NCBI GenBank assembly: GCA_030680795.1
Contig: JAUXUL010000010.1
Span: 180,148-244,147, forward strand
Direction of reading: 5' to 3'
Length of the DNA: 64,000 nucleotides
From: Anaerolineales bacterium
GTDB taxonomy: Bacteria; Chloroflexota; Anaerolineae; Anaerolineales; Villigracilaceae
The position numbers and the translations under genes are program-made. Below are positions 8,295 through 17,714 of the stretch, piece by piece (the stretch's first letter is position 1; each line of letters opens with the position of its first letter). The notes beneath the pieces are model-generated. The model was not told the origin of the DNA, made no database searches, and saw only the letters and a list, made by a program, of their open reading frames with translations.

Positions 8295-9083
8295 ATGTCT
8301 GGGCCGCTTATCTTTCCCATCTTGCTCGGATGCTTCGCTGGAATAGTCATTAATTACCTGGCAGATGTCCTTCCCATGACGAGGCGCTTCAGCCAGCCGG
8401 CTTGCCCGCAATGCGGTGCACCCTTCACCTGGAAGGACTACCTCTCTTTTCAAGCATGCATCAACGGGCACAAACGCACAGCACGGTTTTGGGTCTTGCA
8501 AATTGTAATTATGGCGATCAGCGTTTACACATGGTTCCAGCCTCCATCAAAAATCGGATATGGACTTGGCCTGCTTCTGATCACTTATTTTGGCGTTGTT
8601 TTTGTGATTGACGTGGAACACCGTCTGATCCTGCACCCAACCAGCATTTTCGGCTCTTTGCTCGGACTGGTAGTTGGTTTTACTTCGAATGGGCTTGTTC
8701 CCACCCTGCTAGGCGGACTGGGCGGCTTTTTGATCATGCTTGGATTGTACTATTTCGGCGTACTTTTTTCACGCCTGCGGGCCAAGCGCCTGCGGGCAAG
8801 AGGGCAGGCAGCGGATGATGAAGAGGCGCTTGGCGCAGGCGATGTCATCCTGGCCGCCATCCTGGGCTTCATACTTGGGTGGCCGCTGATTTGGTTCAGC
8901 CTGCTTTTTGGGATTCTGCTTGGCGGCCTTTTTGGCTTGTTATTGATCGCTTTTTTGTTTGTGGTTCGAAAATACAAGGAAAATGTATTCATGGTCTTTA
9001 TGCCTTACGGTCCATTTTTGATCCTCAGCGCGTTCTTCATTATCTTCCTACCAAACTGGATCATTACGATAGTGCCAAAGTAG
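8295..9083 (+). CDS. Type IV prepilin peptidase (A24 family)
   Basis: Integral membrane aspartic protease that cleaves class III signal peptides of pilins and pseudopilins; 262 residues with about 7 membrane segments. The N-terminal cytoplasmic zinc-type segment shows CPQCGAPFTWKDY...C, and the two catalytic Asp motifs are visible: FVIDVEHRLILHP near residue 108 and GAGDVILAAILG near residue 180. It lies directly upstream of a run of TadE/TadG-like genes, so Flp/Tad-type pilins may be its substrates. It is divergent from murA. No Tad ATPase or pilin gene is present in the window. Confidence 0.9.
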   Translation: MSGPLIFPILLGCFAGIVINYLADVLPMTRRFSQPACPQCGAPFTWKDYLSFQACINGHKRTARFWVLQIVIMAISVYTWFQPPSKIGYGLGLLLITYFGVVFVIDVEHRLILHPTSIFGSLLGLVVGFTSNGLVPTLLGGLGGFLIMLGLYYFGVLFSRLRAKRLRARGQAADDEEALGAGDVILAAILGFILGWPLIWFSLLFGILLGGLFGLLLIAFLFVVRKYKENVFMVFMPYGPFLILSAFFIIFLPNWIITIVPK

Positions 9084-9094
9084 GATTTGCGTGC

Positions 9095-9302
9095 CACGAT
9101 AGAAATAATGTCGCTCCCTTGTAGTCCCATGCAGAGACTGGGATCATGACCGGGACCATGCGAGGCGCTCTTGTTCTTCCCTGGCACCGCCCGCCAGGGA
9201 AGGTGAGCCGAAGCAGTCTCCTGATGACATGGGATTGCTTACCTTCGACAAGCTCAAGACAGGCGTCGGAAAGCGCAAATGCCCTCCTCGCAATGACATA
9301 AT
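9095..9302. repeat. Dispersed repeat, family B (GTCATTGCGAGG...GAAGCAATCTC type), degenerate
   Basis: Contains GCCGAAGCAGTCTCC, GGGATTGCTT and a closing CCTCGCAATGACAT, matching the elements at 21630-21726, 24851-24966 and 57799-57898. It also contains a GACAAGCTCAAGACAGGC segment seen in other repeats. It fills most of the gap before the TadE-like gene. Confidence 0.6.
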
Positions 9303-9330
9303 GCACAGATGAATTAAACAGGATGATCGC

Positions 9331-11946
9331 ATGAACACTTCACGACCTACCAAAGATCGAAAAACAATCGGACAGGCCATGGTGGAGTTTGCCCTGGCGC
9401 TTCCAATTTTGTTGACATTGCTTTACGGCTTGTTGGAAACCGGGCGATTGCTATTTATCTATGCATCCACAGTGACAGCCGCGCGCCAGGCAGTTCGGTA
9501 TGGTTCGGCCACAGGTGACAGCCCGAATGGAATGCCTTATTATCAGGATTGTGACGGCATTGAGGCCGCGGCAAACAATGTGGGATTCATAAATACCTTT
9601 GAGAGCATCACTATTGCTTATGACGCCGGCTTGGACAGTAGTAACGGAAATCCGCTTGATTTAACTCCTGCCGATCCTGCTTGTGGAGACTATACAGATG
9701 AAGATGTCCAAAATGGCCACCGCATTATAGTGGAAGTGACAGCGCAGTGGCAACCCATTGTTCCGATTGTGCCTCTTGAGCCATTCACGATCACATCTCA
9801 AAGCGAACGCACTATTCTTGCATCCGTTTCCATTTCCGTCACGTCTGTGCCGCAGGGCTGGCAAAACAGCGGCAATGGCATTCTTACTCTTTCAATATCC
9901 GTTGCACCAACCACCTATTCGACAGTCGGACAAACGATCACATACACCTATACTCTGAAAAATACAGGCTCAGGAGATCTTTCCGCGCCATTTACAGTTA
10001 CAAATACAATTACAGGTTATTCTCCCGTCACTTTCACATGCGCAGGCGCGCCTGCCACACTTGCGTCTGGCGGTTCTTTCAACTGTATAGGCACATACCA
10101 AATTATACAAGCAGACCTTGATGCAGGTTCAGTAACAAATACAGCCACAGCCTCGGCAAACGGGTCTCCTTCCAATACAGTTTCAAAGACAATAACAGCA
10201 AACGCAGCCCCGGCGCTTAGCTTGAGCAAAAGCGCATCCCCAACTGCTTCATCCACCGTTGGCGCAATTATCACCTACACTTACACGCTTACAAATACAG
10301 GAAACGTCAGCCTGACATCACCCTATGCAGTCGCTGACAATAAAATTGCAAGCGTAAATTGCTCAGGAGCAGCCAGCCCGCTTGCGCCTACAGCATCTAC
10401 GACCTGCACTGCATCCTATTCGATCACAAACAATGATATTACCAACGGGTCTGTCGTTAATCAAGCAGCGGGGACTGCGAAATTTAAGACAACAACGATT
10501 ACATCCAACAACGCAACCGCGACGGTTTTAACCCCTCCGCTGGTGCTAGCGATCAGCGTCTCGCCGCTTACGGCTACGCTTCCAAACCAGGTAATAACAT
10601 ACACCTTTTCGGTACTCAACAACAGTGCCTTCACCGCAAACTCATTAAGTGTTACCGACAGCAGGATAACGGTTACCTGCCCATCCACAACGTTAGCAGC
10701 CGGCAGTACGATCAACTGTACCGGTACATATACTGTCACTCAGGCGGATCTTGATGCCGGTGGCACGATCAGTAATTCCGCACAGGCTGCAGCAAATAAT
10801 GGCTCTCCTATTTCTTCCAATACTGTAACAGCCAGTGTCGCGATTTCACAAACGCCGGCCCTTTCGGCAACAGTAAGCGGATCGCCGGCACAACCTGTCC
10901 CACCTGACACTACCCTGCCCGCAAACACAACAATAATTACATATACCTACACTTTAACAAATACAGGCAACGTCACACTCTCATCTCCATTTTCAGTGAC
11001 TGACAATAAGACCACGATCACTTGTTCCGACCAGGCAAGCATGGCTCCCGCGGCGACAAAAACCTGCACAGGAACATACCCAATTACAGCAGCCGATGAA
11101 TCAGCAGGCTCGGTTATTAATACCGGAACCGCATCTGCTGTATTTGGCGCCCAAACGATCACATCCAGCCCTGCCAGTTTCACGGTCATCACATATTCCG
11201 GCGCACGCTTCAACCTTGTCACCACGCAGAATAAAAACACCCCCATTACTCCAGCCGACCTAACCATTTCATACACATACACGCTGACCAACACCGGCGG
11301 TGTCACGCTCTCGAAGCCATATACGATCTCATCCAGCTTGCAATCCACCCTACTTATTGCAGGCACAGGCGGCTCGGATACACCTACAACAACTTCGTTT
11401 AGCCCGGACTGCACCTCTGCCGCCGCCAGCATTGCCCCCGGTATTTCAACCAATTGCATTTACACCCATACCCATCCATCCGGTACTGGCTCTTCAACCC
11501 TTGAGAATAGTACATTGACGGCAAGTATCGGCGGGACGCCCGTCACAAGCTTGCCGGGTCCGCTGACAGCCACTGTATACAACTGCACAACTTCTAATTT
11601 TGCAGTCGGTAGTTTAAGCACAAATAACAAGATAGTTACCTGGGCCATCACCAATACGGTTGGCATCACCCTTCCGATAAGCTCGATAAGCATCAATTGG
11701 GCGAACTCAGGCTCAGGCGCAAGCTACTGGGAGTTGAAGGGAGTATCACTAAATAATTCATCAAGTTTAACCACAGGCACTCTTCCAGACATTAGTAGTC
11801 CTTACTCTTCAGGAAGCGGAATGCTGACGGGCTCAAGTTCCGCGGCAAGCATGACGACGATAACCTTTGAATTCTCGAAGAACAACCCCACTGGTTTGTC
11901 GGCGAGCATTACGATGGCCTCTCCCTATGGAAATTGTTCGCGCTAG
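9331..11946 (+). CDS. TadE-like surface protein with tandem DUF11/CARDB-like modules
   Basis: Predicted membrane-anchored surface protein of 871 residues. The N-terminus is TadE-like (GQAMVEFALALPILLTLLYGLLETGRL, residues 14-45), with one membrane helix. From about residue 185 there are at least four tandem modules of about 105 residues (bases 9890-10200, 10210-10530, 10545-10855 and 10860-11190) plus a diverged fifth (11200-11570), each with the pattern ITYTYTLTNTGN...SPF-VTDN-...C...GTY-IT-AD-DAGSV-NTATA. The modules are Thr/Ser/Asn-rich like DUF11 or CARDB adhesion-type repeats. A minor-pilin or stalk role is inferred. The next gene starts 8 bases after the stop. Fusion of a TadE head to DUF11-like repeats is unusual. 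Confidence 0.85.
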   Translation: MNTSRPTKDRKTIGQAMVEFALALPILLTLLYGLLETGRLLFIYASTVTAARQAVRYGSATGDSPNGMPYYQDCDGIEAAANNVGFINTFESITIAYDAGLDSSNGNPLDLTPADPACGDYTDEDVQNGHRIIVEVTAQWQPIVPIVPLEPFTITSQSERTILASVSISVTSVPQGWQNSGNGILTLSISVAPTTYSTVGQTITYTYTLKNTGSGDLSAPFTVTNTITGYSPVTFTCAGAPATLASGGSFNCIGTYQIIQADLDAGSVTNTATASANGSPSNTVSKTITANAAPALSLSKSASPTASSTVGAIITYTYTLTNTGNVSLTSPYAVADNKIASVNCSGAASPLAPTASTTCTASYSITNNDITNGSVVNQAAGTAKFKTTTITSNNATATVLTPPLVLAISVSPLTATLPNQVITYTFSVLNNSAFTANSLSVTDSRITVTCPSTTLAAGSTINCTGTYTVTQADLDAGGTISNSAQAAANNGSPISSNTVTASVAISQTPALSATVSGSPAQPVPPDTTLPANTTIITYTYTLTNTGNVTLSSPFSVTDNKTTITCSDQASMAPAATKTCTGTYPITAADESAGSVINTGTASAVFGAQTITSSPASFTVITYSGARFNLVTTQNKNTPITPADLTISYTYTLTNTGGVTLSKPYTISSSLQSTLLIAGTGGSDTPTTTSFSPDCTSAAASIAPGISTNCIYTHTHPSGTGSSTLENSTLTASIGGTPVTSLPGPLTATVYNCTTSNFAVGSLSTNNKIVTWAITNTVGITLPISSISINWANSGSGASYWELKGVSLNNSSSLTTGTLPDISSPYSSGSGMLTGSSSAASMTTITFEFSKNNPTGLSASITMASPYGNCSR

Positions 11947-11953
11947 GAACCTT

Positions 11954-12451
11954 ATGAAAACAAAAATCTTCACCAACATAAAAGAAGAACCCCACGGGCA
12001 AAGTTTGGTGGAACTTGCCATCAGCCTGATGATCATTCTGCTGCTGCTGCTCGGCGCAGTTGAATTCAGCCTGGCGCTTTTCCAATACGTCACCATCCGT
12101 GATGCGGCCCAGGAAGGCGCAATTTATGGGTCCATCAACCCGACAGAAGAGTCTGGCATACAATGGCGCGCCAAGGCCGCGGCCTCAGACGTTTTGCCTC
12201 AGCTCCCAAAGAATGATGTAGCAGTTACCATTAATGAAGATGAAAATCATGTGGGTAAAACTATTTCTCAAGCCATTGCCGCCAATGAAGCATGCGAAGG
12301 AACAACCTCCGGCTCGCCAAATTCACTTACAGTAACCATTACCTTTGCCCATCCGATTACCTTCCCCCTCGTTGGCCCCGTGATCGGCTCAAACACGATC
12401 AACCTGACTGCCAGAGTCACCAACACGATCCTCCAGCCAACATGCCCCTAA
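11954..12451 (+). CDS. TadE-like pilus assembly protein
   Basis: 165 residues; an N-terminal membrane helix with the TadE signature GQSLVELAISLMIILLLLLGAVEFSLALFQYVTIRDAAQEGAIYGS. TadE-family proteins are pseudopilin-like components of Flp/Tad pili or related secretion systems. ATG 11954 is chosen because it follows TAGGAACCTT and starts just after the stop of the preceding gene, whereas upstream in-frame starts lie within that gene. Probably co-transcribed with the 9331 gene. Confidence 0.85.
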   Translation: MKTKIFTNIKEEPHGQSLVELAISLMIILLLLLGAVEFSLALFQYVTIRDAAQEGAIYGSINPTEESGIQWRAKAAASDVLPQLPKNDVAVTINEDENHVGKTISQAIAANEACEGTTSGSPNSLTVTITFAHPITFPLVGPVIGSNTINLTARVTNTILQPTCP

Positions 12452-12469
12452 GAGACTGTTTCTTAAGGG

Positions 12470-12576
12470 CTTTTTTACCACAGAGATCACAAAGATCACG
12501 GAGAAAACCTTTAAAAAAAACTCTCCCGAAAGAACCTCGGGACGATGTGTGAACTCCGTGCTCTCTGTGGTTAATG
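12470..12576. repeat. Dispersed inverted repeat (ACCACAGAG...CTCTGTGGT type)
   Basis: Left arm TACCACAGAGATCACAAAGATCACGGAG (read in short parts) and right arm CTCCGTGCTCTCTGTGGTTA are inverted. A similar type (ACACGAAGGACACGAAGG / CCTTCGTG...CTTCGTGT) is at 54777-54854. Confidence 0.7.
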
Positions 12577-12639
12577 CTCTTTTCTAGCATAATATTCGGA
12601 CTTAAGAAACACTCTTTAAGCAAGAAAATAGAGGTTGAA

Positions 12640-14028
12640 ATGTTCAATAAAAATAAATTTTCACGAAACGAAAGCGGGCAGGCGCTGATCATGATCGTAT
12701 TTGCGATCATCGGCTTGATCGCGTTGACCGCGCTGACCGTTGACGGCGGTAACGCCTACTCGAACCGCCGCCATGCCCAAAATGCGGCCGACACAGCCGC
12801 TTTCGCCGCCGCGCGAGCAAAAGTCCGCCAGGAGACTTGGAAAGACGCCGCTCTTGTGATCGCCTCGGAAAATGGCTTCACCGATCTACTCTCGGACGAT
12901 ACCTCCAGCAATAGCCTTGTCAATGTTGAAGTTTATGGATGTGAAGAAAATAAACCGGAATACGCAAATTGCGGTGGCTACGAGGGAAACGACGAATACA
13001 TAGAGGTGGTAATCACATCCACGGTTGACACCTTCTTTGCGCCCATTGTTGGCATTCAACAGGTCACCAACAGAGTCAAGGCGATTGCACAGGCAAAACC
13101 TTCTTCCGTAGATGCCGCCCTGCTTGCGAACGCCATGGTCTCATTAATGACTGGCTGTAAACCAAGCGGCTGGCCGCACGATCCATTTACCATTAGCGGT
13201 AATTCCACCTCGATCGTGGGCGGCTCTGGCGTTTTCATAAATTCCAACTGTGCCAACGCCTTAAATCAAAACGGCGCCGCCACAATGAATGCTGAATTCG
13301 GGGTATGTGTTGTTGGCACAAGCAATGTCGCCCCCGGTAGTGTTAACCCGCCTCCTGTATCAAATTGCGGCACGCCTCTGGCTTACCCTCCAGTAGTTTT
13401 GCCAAACCCATCATGTGACACCAACGGTGATGGCATGATCAACCCGTCTGAAGAAGGAACGATCACACAAACCTCATCCAATCCAATAATCTACACCGCA
13501 TCCCCCGGCTATTACGGTGGGGATTTTCCAAACACCTCACCTTCAGGAAAACTGATCATGCAAAAAGGCGTTTACTGTATTGATCATGATTTCCTACTCA
13601 ACAGCCAATGGGATGTCACCACTGACGCCAATGATAATGGGAATTTTGACCCATACTCCGAAGGCGTCCTCATTATGGTTGAAAATGGAGGCATTACATT
13701 AAATGGCTCATCCACAATTGATCTGCATGCGCTCTCATCAGAAGACCCCAACATCCCGGAAGACCTTCAGAATCTGCTATTCTTCATGCCTCTCGGGAAC
13801 GATTCAACCTTGACCATGAACGGCGCATCCGGTTCGGCGTTCACCGGCTCGATCTGGGCGCCCTCTTCCCACTGCTCGCTCGAAGGCAACAACACCTCTT
13901 ATGATGTAAACAGCCAGCTCATGTGTTACAGCATGTCCCTTTCCGGCAGCGCAAACATTGACATCACCTACAATGAGAATGAAAACCACATTATCCAGGT
14001 GCCTCCCTCGATAGAATTAACAAAATAA
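12640..14028 (+). CDS. TadG-like surface protein, paralogue 1
   Basis: 462 residues. The N-terminus carries the Tad/TadG signature (ESGQALIMIVFAIIGLIALTALTVDGGNAYSNRRHAQNAADTAAFAAA), a membrane helix followed by a pilin-like helix. The rest is exported: Cys-poor, Asn/Ser/Gly-rich, with an ending rich in beta-type repeats (GVLIMVENGGITLNGSSTIDLHALSS, FTGSIWAPSSHCSLEGN). ATG 12640 is preferred as the start since it follows GAGGTTGAA and opens the signature. Paralogues are at 14030-15265 and 17715-18998. The next gene starts one base after the stop. Likely role: cell-envelope or pilus-associated protein; the exact function is not known. Confidence 0.82.
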   Translation: MFNKNKFSRNESGQALIMIVFAIIGLIALTALTVDGGNAYSNRRHAQNAADTAAFAAARAKVRQETWKDAALVIASENGFTDLLSDDTSSNSLVNVEVYGCEENKPEYANCGGYEGNDEYIEVVITSTVDTFFAPIVGIQQVTNRVKAIAQAKPSSVDAALLANAMVSLMTGCKPSGWPHDPFTISGNSTSIVGGSGVFINSNCANALNQNGAATMNAEFGVCVVGTSNVAPGSVNPPPVSNCGTPLAYPPVVLPNPSCDTNGDGMINPSEEGTITQTSSNPIIYTASPGYYGGDFPNTSPSGKLIMQKGVYCIDHDFLLNSQWDVTTDANDNGNFDPYSEGVLIMVENGGITLNGSSTIDLHALSSEDPNIPEDLQNLLFFMPLGNDSTLTMNGASGSAFTGSIWAPSSHCSLEGNNTSYDVNSQLMCYSMSLSGSANIDITYNENENHIIQVPPSIELTK

Positions 14029-14029
14029 A

Positions 14030-15265
14030 ATGAATTTCAAAAATACGGAAAAGGGTCAGGCGATCATCCTGATCGTATTCTCAATCATCGGATTAATCGG
14101 CATTACCGCCCTGGCAGTGGATGGCGGTAATGCTTACGTTGAAAAAAGACGCGCCCAAAATGCCGCCGACGCCAGCGCCCTGGGCGGCGCTTTGGCGCGC
14201 ATCAAGGGCTATAGCTGGGTTCAGGAGTCATATAACATCGCAGAAAGCAATGGCTTTGATAACAATGGCGAAACGAATGCCGTGCAGGTATTCAGCCCGC
14301 CCGCCACGGGAGAATACACCGGGGATGTGGAATATATCCAGGTCATCATTACCAATCATGTCCCCACTTATTTTGGAAGCGTGATTGGCATTCGACAGGT
14401 CACTGTAACCGGCGAAGCCGTTTCACGCACAAAAACACCGGAGATCAAAGAAATCCTGGGCGGTAACGCTATCATCAGTCTGGCGCCCACCAGCGACTGC
14501 AACAACCAACGGTCGTTTTGGATCCACGGCGAATCGACATTGGATATCAGCGGCGGCGGCATCTTTATCAACTCCAACAACCCGGATTGCGCCCTGATCC
14601 AAAACGGAAGTGGCAGCATCCGCATTGTGGGTGGTGAAATCTCGGTCGTTGGCGGGGCAAATATCCAAAAACCAAAATTGCTGACACCCTATCCCCCGAA
14701 GACGAACGGCATTCCCATTTCATACCCGCCCCCATTCTTTATGCCAAAGGTCGGCTGCGGGGGAAAAATGGCTGAGGTCTTGGAAGATGGCATTACCATG
14801 AGTCCCGGATCGTACGACGAGGACATCTTCCCTCCCGAAGGCGTACAGTTCCTTGAATCAGGCGTGTACTGCATTGGTGGCGATTTTTTAATCGGCGGCG
14901 GTTCGCTCGAAGGGAGTAGCGTTGTCATTAAAATGGAACATGGAAAAATCAAATGGAGCGGAAACGCCTCCATCAATCTGGGAGCGCCAAGTGGCGGAGA
15001 CCTGGCCGGCCTGCTGATCTATGCGCCCATAGAAAACAAAAATAAAATGGTGATCACGAGCGATGAAAACTCATCCTTAAGAGGCACCATCTTAATGCCG
15101 GGCGCCGAAATTCACCTCAACGGTGGCAGTTCCGAAGATGGGTATCACAGCCAGATCATCGGATATCGAATTGAATCCAACGGGCAGAGTAATATTGTCA
15201 TCAAATATAAGGATGAACAAAATTACGATACCTACAACATGCCCGAAATACAACTGACCCAATAA
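14030..15265 (+). CDS. TadG-like surface protein, paralogue 2
   Basis: 411 residues with the same N-terminal signature as its neighbours (EKGQAIILIVFSIIGLIGITALAVDGGNAYVEKRRAQNAADASALGGAL) and a similar beta-rich C-terminal part (VVIKMEHGKIKWSGNASINLGAPSGGDLAGLLIYAP, LRGTILMPGAEIHLNGGSSEDGYHSQIIGY). Its ATG follows the stop of the upstream paralogue by one base, so translation is probably coupled. No catalytic motif is seen. Confidence 0.82.
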   Translation: MNFKNTEKGQAIILIVFSIIGLIGITALAVDGGNAYVEKRRAQNAADASALGGALARIKGYSWVQESYNIAESNGFDNNGETNAVQVFSPPATGEYTGDVEYIQVIITNHVPTYFGSVIGIRQVTVTGEAVSRTKTPEIKEILGGNAIISLAPTSDCNNQRSFWIHGESTLDISGGGIFINSNNPDCALIQNGSGSIRIVGGEISVVGGANIQKPKLLTPYPPKTNGIPISYPPPFFMPKVGCGGKMAEVLEDGITMSPGSYDEDIFPPEGVQFLESGVYCIGGDFLIGGGSLEGSSVVIKMEHGKIKWSGNASINLGAPSGGDLAGLLIYAPIENKNKMVITSDENSSLRGTILMPGAEIHLNGGSSEDGYHSQIIGYRIESNGQSNIVIKYKDEQNYDTYNMPEIQLTQ

Positions 15266-15328
15266 AGCATGACATTTATCAATCCTGCGCTTCGGGCGTG
15301 TCCTTCAGCCTGAGCCTGCGCAATCAGG

Positions 15329-15334
15329 TATAAT
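15329..15334 (+). promoter_or_regulatory. Possible -10 box of the glmS transcript
   Basis: TATAAT at 15329-15334 about 60 bases before the ribozyme cleavage site; no good -35 box at standard spacing. Confidence 0.4.
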
Positions 15335-15393
15335 CCCCGCCGGATCATTTACCGTGTACAGGAGGTGAAACGAAGCATTCATCAGGGAAAGAC

Positions 15394-15640
15394 AGCGCAT
15401 GATCCTTTGTTAAAAAGGATGACGAGGATAAGGGTTCTTCATTGCAAAATGAAGTTAACCTGTCTGGGTTTCGATACGTTGCTTCGCAACTACTCAACCC
15501 GCAGACAGGGAAAATCGAAAGTTCAGCGGAAGCCCTTCGGGTGTGCCATCACCCGTCAAATCTTTCCCTCCAGAGATAACTTTGCTTATAACACCGCGTG
15601 AGTGATCGCGCGGTCAAAAGGCAATGGATGGCAAAAAACA
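15394..15640 (+). ncRNA. glmS ribozyme/riboswitch, with a repeat inserted in a peripheral stem
   Basis: Self-cleaving leader activated by glucosamine-6-phosphate; cleavage lowers glmS expression. Conserved parts: cleavage context A|GCGC at 15394/15395, P2 hairpin ATCCTTT/AAAGGAT at 15402-15420, TGACGAGG at 15420-15427, AGGGTT, then AATCGAAAGTTCAGCGGAAGCC at about 15510-15532 (core), P3 stem CGGGTG/CACCCG at about 15537-15554, and a P4-like stem CACCGCG/CGCGGT near 15594-15613. It lies about 105 bases upstream of glmS. A 35-bp dispersed element (15466-15500) sits between two core strands inside a CCTGTCTG/CAGACAGG stem. Confidence 0.88.
15466..15500. repeat. Family A palindromic repeat inserted in the glmS ribozyme
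   Basis: GGGTTTCGATACG and ACTACTCAACCC arms around a TTGCTTCGCAA hairpin. The same arms occur at 2857-2903 and 23687-23846. Confidence 0.8.
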
Positions 15641-15746
15641 AAAAGAGATTAGTGAGTAGAGAGCAGTGAATAGTGACAGCCAATCATACTAATCACTAAT
15701 TATCTAAATACTAATCTCCAATCTCTAAACTCGGAGGACCCCAACT

Positions 15747-17588
15747 ATGTGTGGAATCGTCGGATATGTCGGCCCGCGTGATGCGACGCCGATCATCCTC
15801 AATGGCTTAAAACGGCTTGAATACCGCGGCTATGACTCGGCTGGAGTAGCTGTTATCAATGGCGACCAGATCGAAGTCCGCAGGGACGCTGGTAAGTTAT
15901 CCCAATTAATAGACCACGTTAGTAAAAGTCCGCTGAAAGGCGCGCCCGGCATCGGTCATACTCGCTGGGCAACCCACGGGGCACCCTCGGCACGCAACGC
16001 GCATCCGCATGTCGGCAATTCGGGAAAGATCGTCGTCGTTCACAACGGCATCGTGGAAAATTTCCTTGAACTCAAAGAGGAACTAACCAGCGAAGGCATG
16101 ACCTTCAACTCAGAAACTGACACCGAAACCATTGTGCAGCTGGCCGAGCACATAAAAGCGGGAGGAAGCAGTCTGGAAGATGCGGCGCGAAAAACATTCA
16201 ACCAGATCGAAGGCGCGAACGTGGTTGTATTGATGTCCACCGATGAGCCTGATAAGATCGTCACCGCTCGAATTGGAAACGCGGGCGGCGTCGTGATCGG
16301 CCTGGGCGATAACGAAAATTTTATAGCGTCCGATATTCCCGCTATTCTCGAACACACGCGTAAAGTGATTTTCCTGGAGTCACGCCAGATGGCCATTGTG
16401 ACGCGCGACAGCGTGCGTGTGGAAACGCTGGATGGCAGGGAAGTAAAACCTGAAATCCATACGATCGCCTGGGACGCGGTCTCTGCGGAAAAAGGCGAGT
16501 ACCGTCACTTCATGCAAAAAGAGATCCATGAGCAGGTACGCGCTTTAACCGATACGCTGGCCGGCCGCGTTGATTTTCAGGAGGGGCGCATTCGCCTGCC
16601 CGAATTAAACCTGACCCCGCAAATTGCAAAACGGATAAAACGCATCTATATCACCGCCTGCGGCACTGCCGCATACGCCGGCATGGTTGGAAAATACCTG
16701 ATCGAAAAGATCGCGCGCGTGCCCGTCGAAGTAGTGATCGCCTCGGAATTCCGTTACAGCGACCCGATCATTGACAAAAATACAGTGGTGCTCGCCATCT
16801 CCCAATCCGGTGAAACAGCAGATACGCTCGCCGCGATGGAAGAAGGCCGCCGCAAAGGCGCCATCATTTGGAGTATCGTCAATGCGATCGGTTCGCAAGC
16901 CATGCGCGTTGCAGATGGCTATATTTCCATGCAAACAGGACCGGAGGTGGGCGTGGCTTCTACGAAAGCATTTACCGCGCCGCTCGCGGATCAGTACATG
17001 CTCGCCATTTTACTTGCGGATTTGCGCGGCACTTTGGATGAAGAGACTCGCAAATCGCTCGTTGCGGACCTGCGGCTGGTGCCTGACCTGGCAGGCAGAG
17101 TGCTCGACACGGATGCTGAAATTGAAAAAGTGGCGCAGGTCCTGAAGGATATTCAGCATTGTCTCTACCTCGGGCGCGGTATCAACATGCCGATCGCGTA
17201 CGAGGGCGCGTTAAAGTTAAAGGAAATTTCATATATTCATGCGGAGGGATATCCCGCCGGCGAAATGAAGCATGGTCCGATTGCTTTAATTGACGAGCAA
17301 ATGCCCGTGCTCTGTATTGCGCCAAAAGATCCCTGGCATGAAAAAATGATCTCACAGATCCAACAAGCCAAGGCAAGGGGAGGCATCGTGATCGCCATCG
17401 CAACCGAAGGGGATGAACTTATCAAAGATATGGTGGATCACATTCTCTGGGTGCCGCAAGCGCCCTGGATGTTGTCGCCGATCATCACCGTCTTACCTCT
17501 CCAACTCCTGGCCTACCATATTGCGGCCATCCGCGGACTGGATGTTGACCAGCCACGAAACCTGGCGAAAAGTGTCACGGTAGAGTAA
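15747..17588 (+). CDS. glmS: Glutamine-fructose-6-phosphate aminotransferase (isomerizing)
   Basis: Makes glucosamine-6-phosphate from fructose-6-phosphate and glutamine, the entry to amino-sugar and peptidoglycan synthesis. 613 residues: N-terminal class II glutaminase with catalytic Cys2 (MCGIVGYVG), GLKRLEYRGYDSAGV, HTRWATHG; then two SIS sugar-binding domains (ITACGTAAYAGMVG, LAISQSGETADTLAA, CLYLGRGINMPIAYEGALKLKEISYIHAEGYPAGEMKHG) and the usual C-terminus ending DQPRNLAKSVTVE. The start follows CGGAGGACCCCAACT. Expression is predicted to be controlled by the glmS ribozyme upstream, and the gene ends in a strong terminator. It interrupts a run of TadG paralogues. Confidence 0.97.
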   Translation: MCGIVGYVGPRDATPIILNGLKRLEYRGYDSAGVAVINGDQIEVRRDAGKLSQLIDHVSKSPLKGAPGIGHTRWATHGAPSARNAHPHVGNSGKIVVVHNGIVENFLELKEELTSEGMTFNSETDTETIVQLAEHIKAGGSSLEDAARKTFNQIEGANVVVLMSTDEPDKIVTARIGNAGGVVIGLGDNENFIASDIPAILEHTRKVIFLESRQMAIVTRDSVRVETLDGREVKPEIHTIAWDAVSAEKGEYRHFMQKEIHEQVRALTDTLAGRVDFQEGRIRLPELNLTPQIAKRIKRIYITACGTAAYAGMVGKYLIEKIARVPVEVVIASEFRYSDPIIDKNTVVLAISQSGETADTLAAMEEGRRKGAIIWSIVNAIGSQAMRVADGYISMQTGPEVGVASTKAFTAPLADQYMLAILLADLRGTLDEETRKSLVADLRLVPDLAGRVLDTDAEIEKVAQVLKDIQHCLYLGRGINMPIAYEGALKLKEISYIHAEGYPAGEMKHGPIALIDEQMPVLCIAPKDPWHEKMISQIQQAKARGGIVIAIATEGDELIKDMVDHILWVPQAPWMLSPIITVLPLQLLAYHIAAIRGLDVDQPRNLAKSVTVE

Positions 17589-17633
17589 AAAAACGCAGGA
17601 GACCCAAAAAAGATGATGTCTCCTGCGTTTTTT
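17587..17633 (+). terminator. Intrinsic terminator of glmS
   Basis: 13-bp stem AAACGCAGGAGAC / GTCTCCTGCGTTT with a 14-base loop, ending in TTTTTT; it overlaps the end of the stop codon region. Confidence 0.9.
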
Positions 17634-17652
17634 ATACCTAACAATTTTGTGT

Positions 17653-17680
17653 TTGCCTAAGAAGCAGGAAAGAGTATAAT
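17653..17680 (+). promoter_or_regulatory. Promoter of TadG-like paralogue 3
   Basis: TTGCCT at 17653-17658, 16-base spacer, TATAAT at 17675-17680; the ATG follows 34 bases later. Confidence 0.6.
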
Positions 17681-17714
17681 TTTGTCCACGGAAGTTTGAG
17701 GAAAGGATCTGCTC

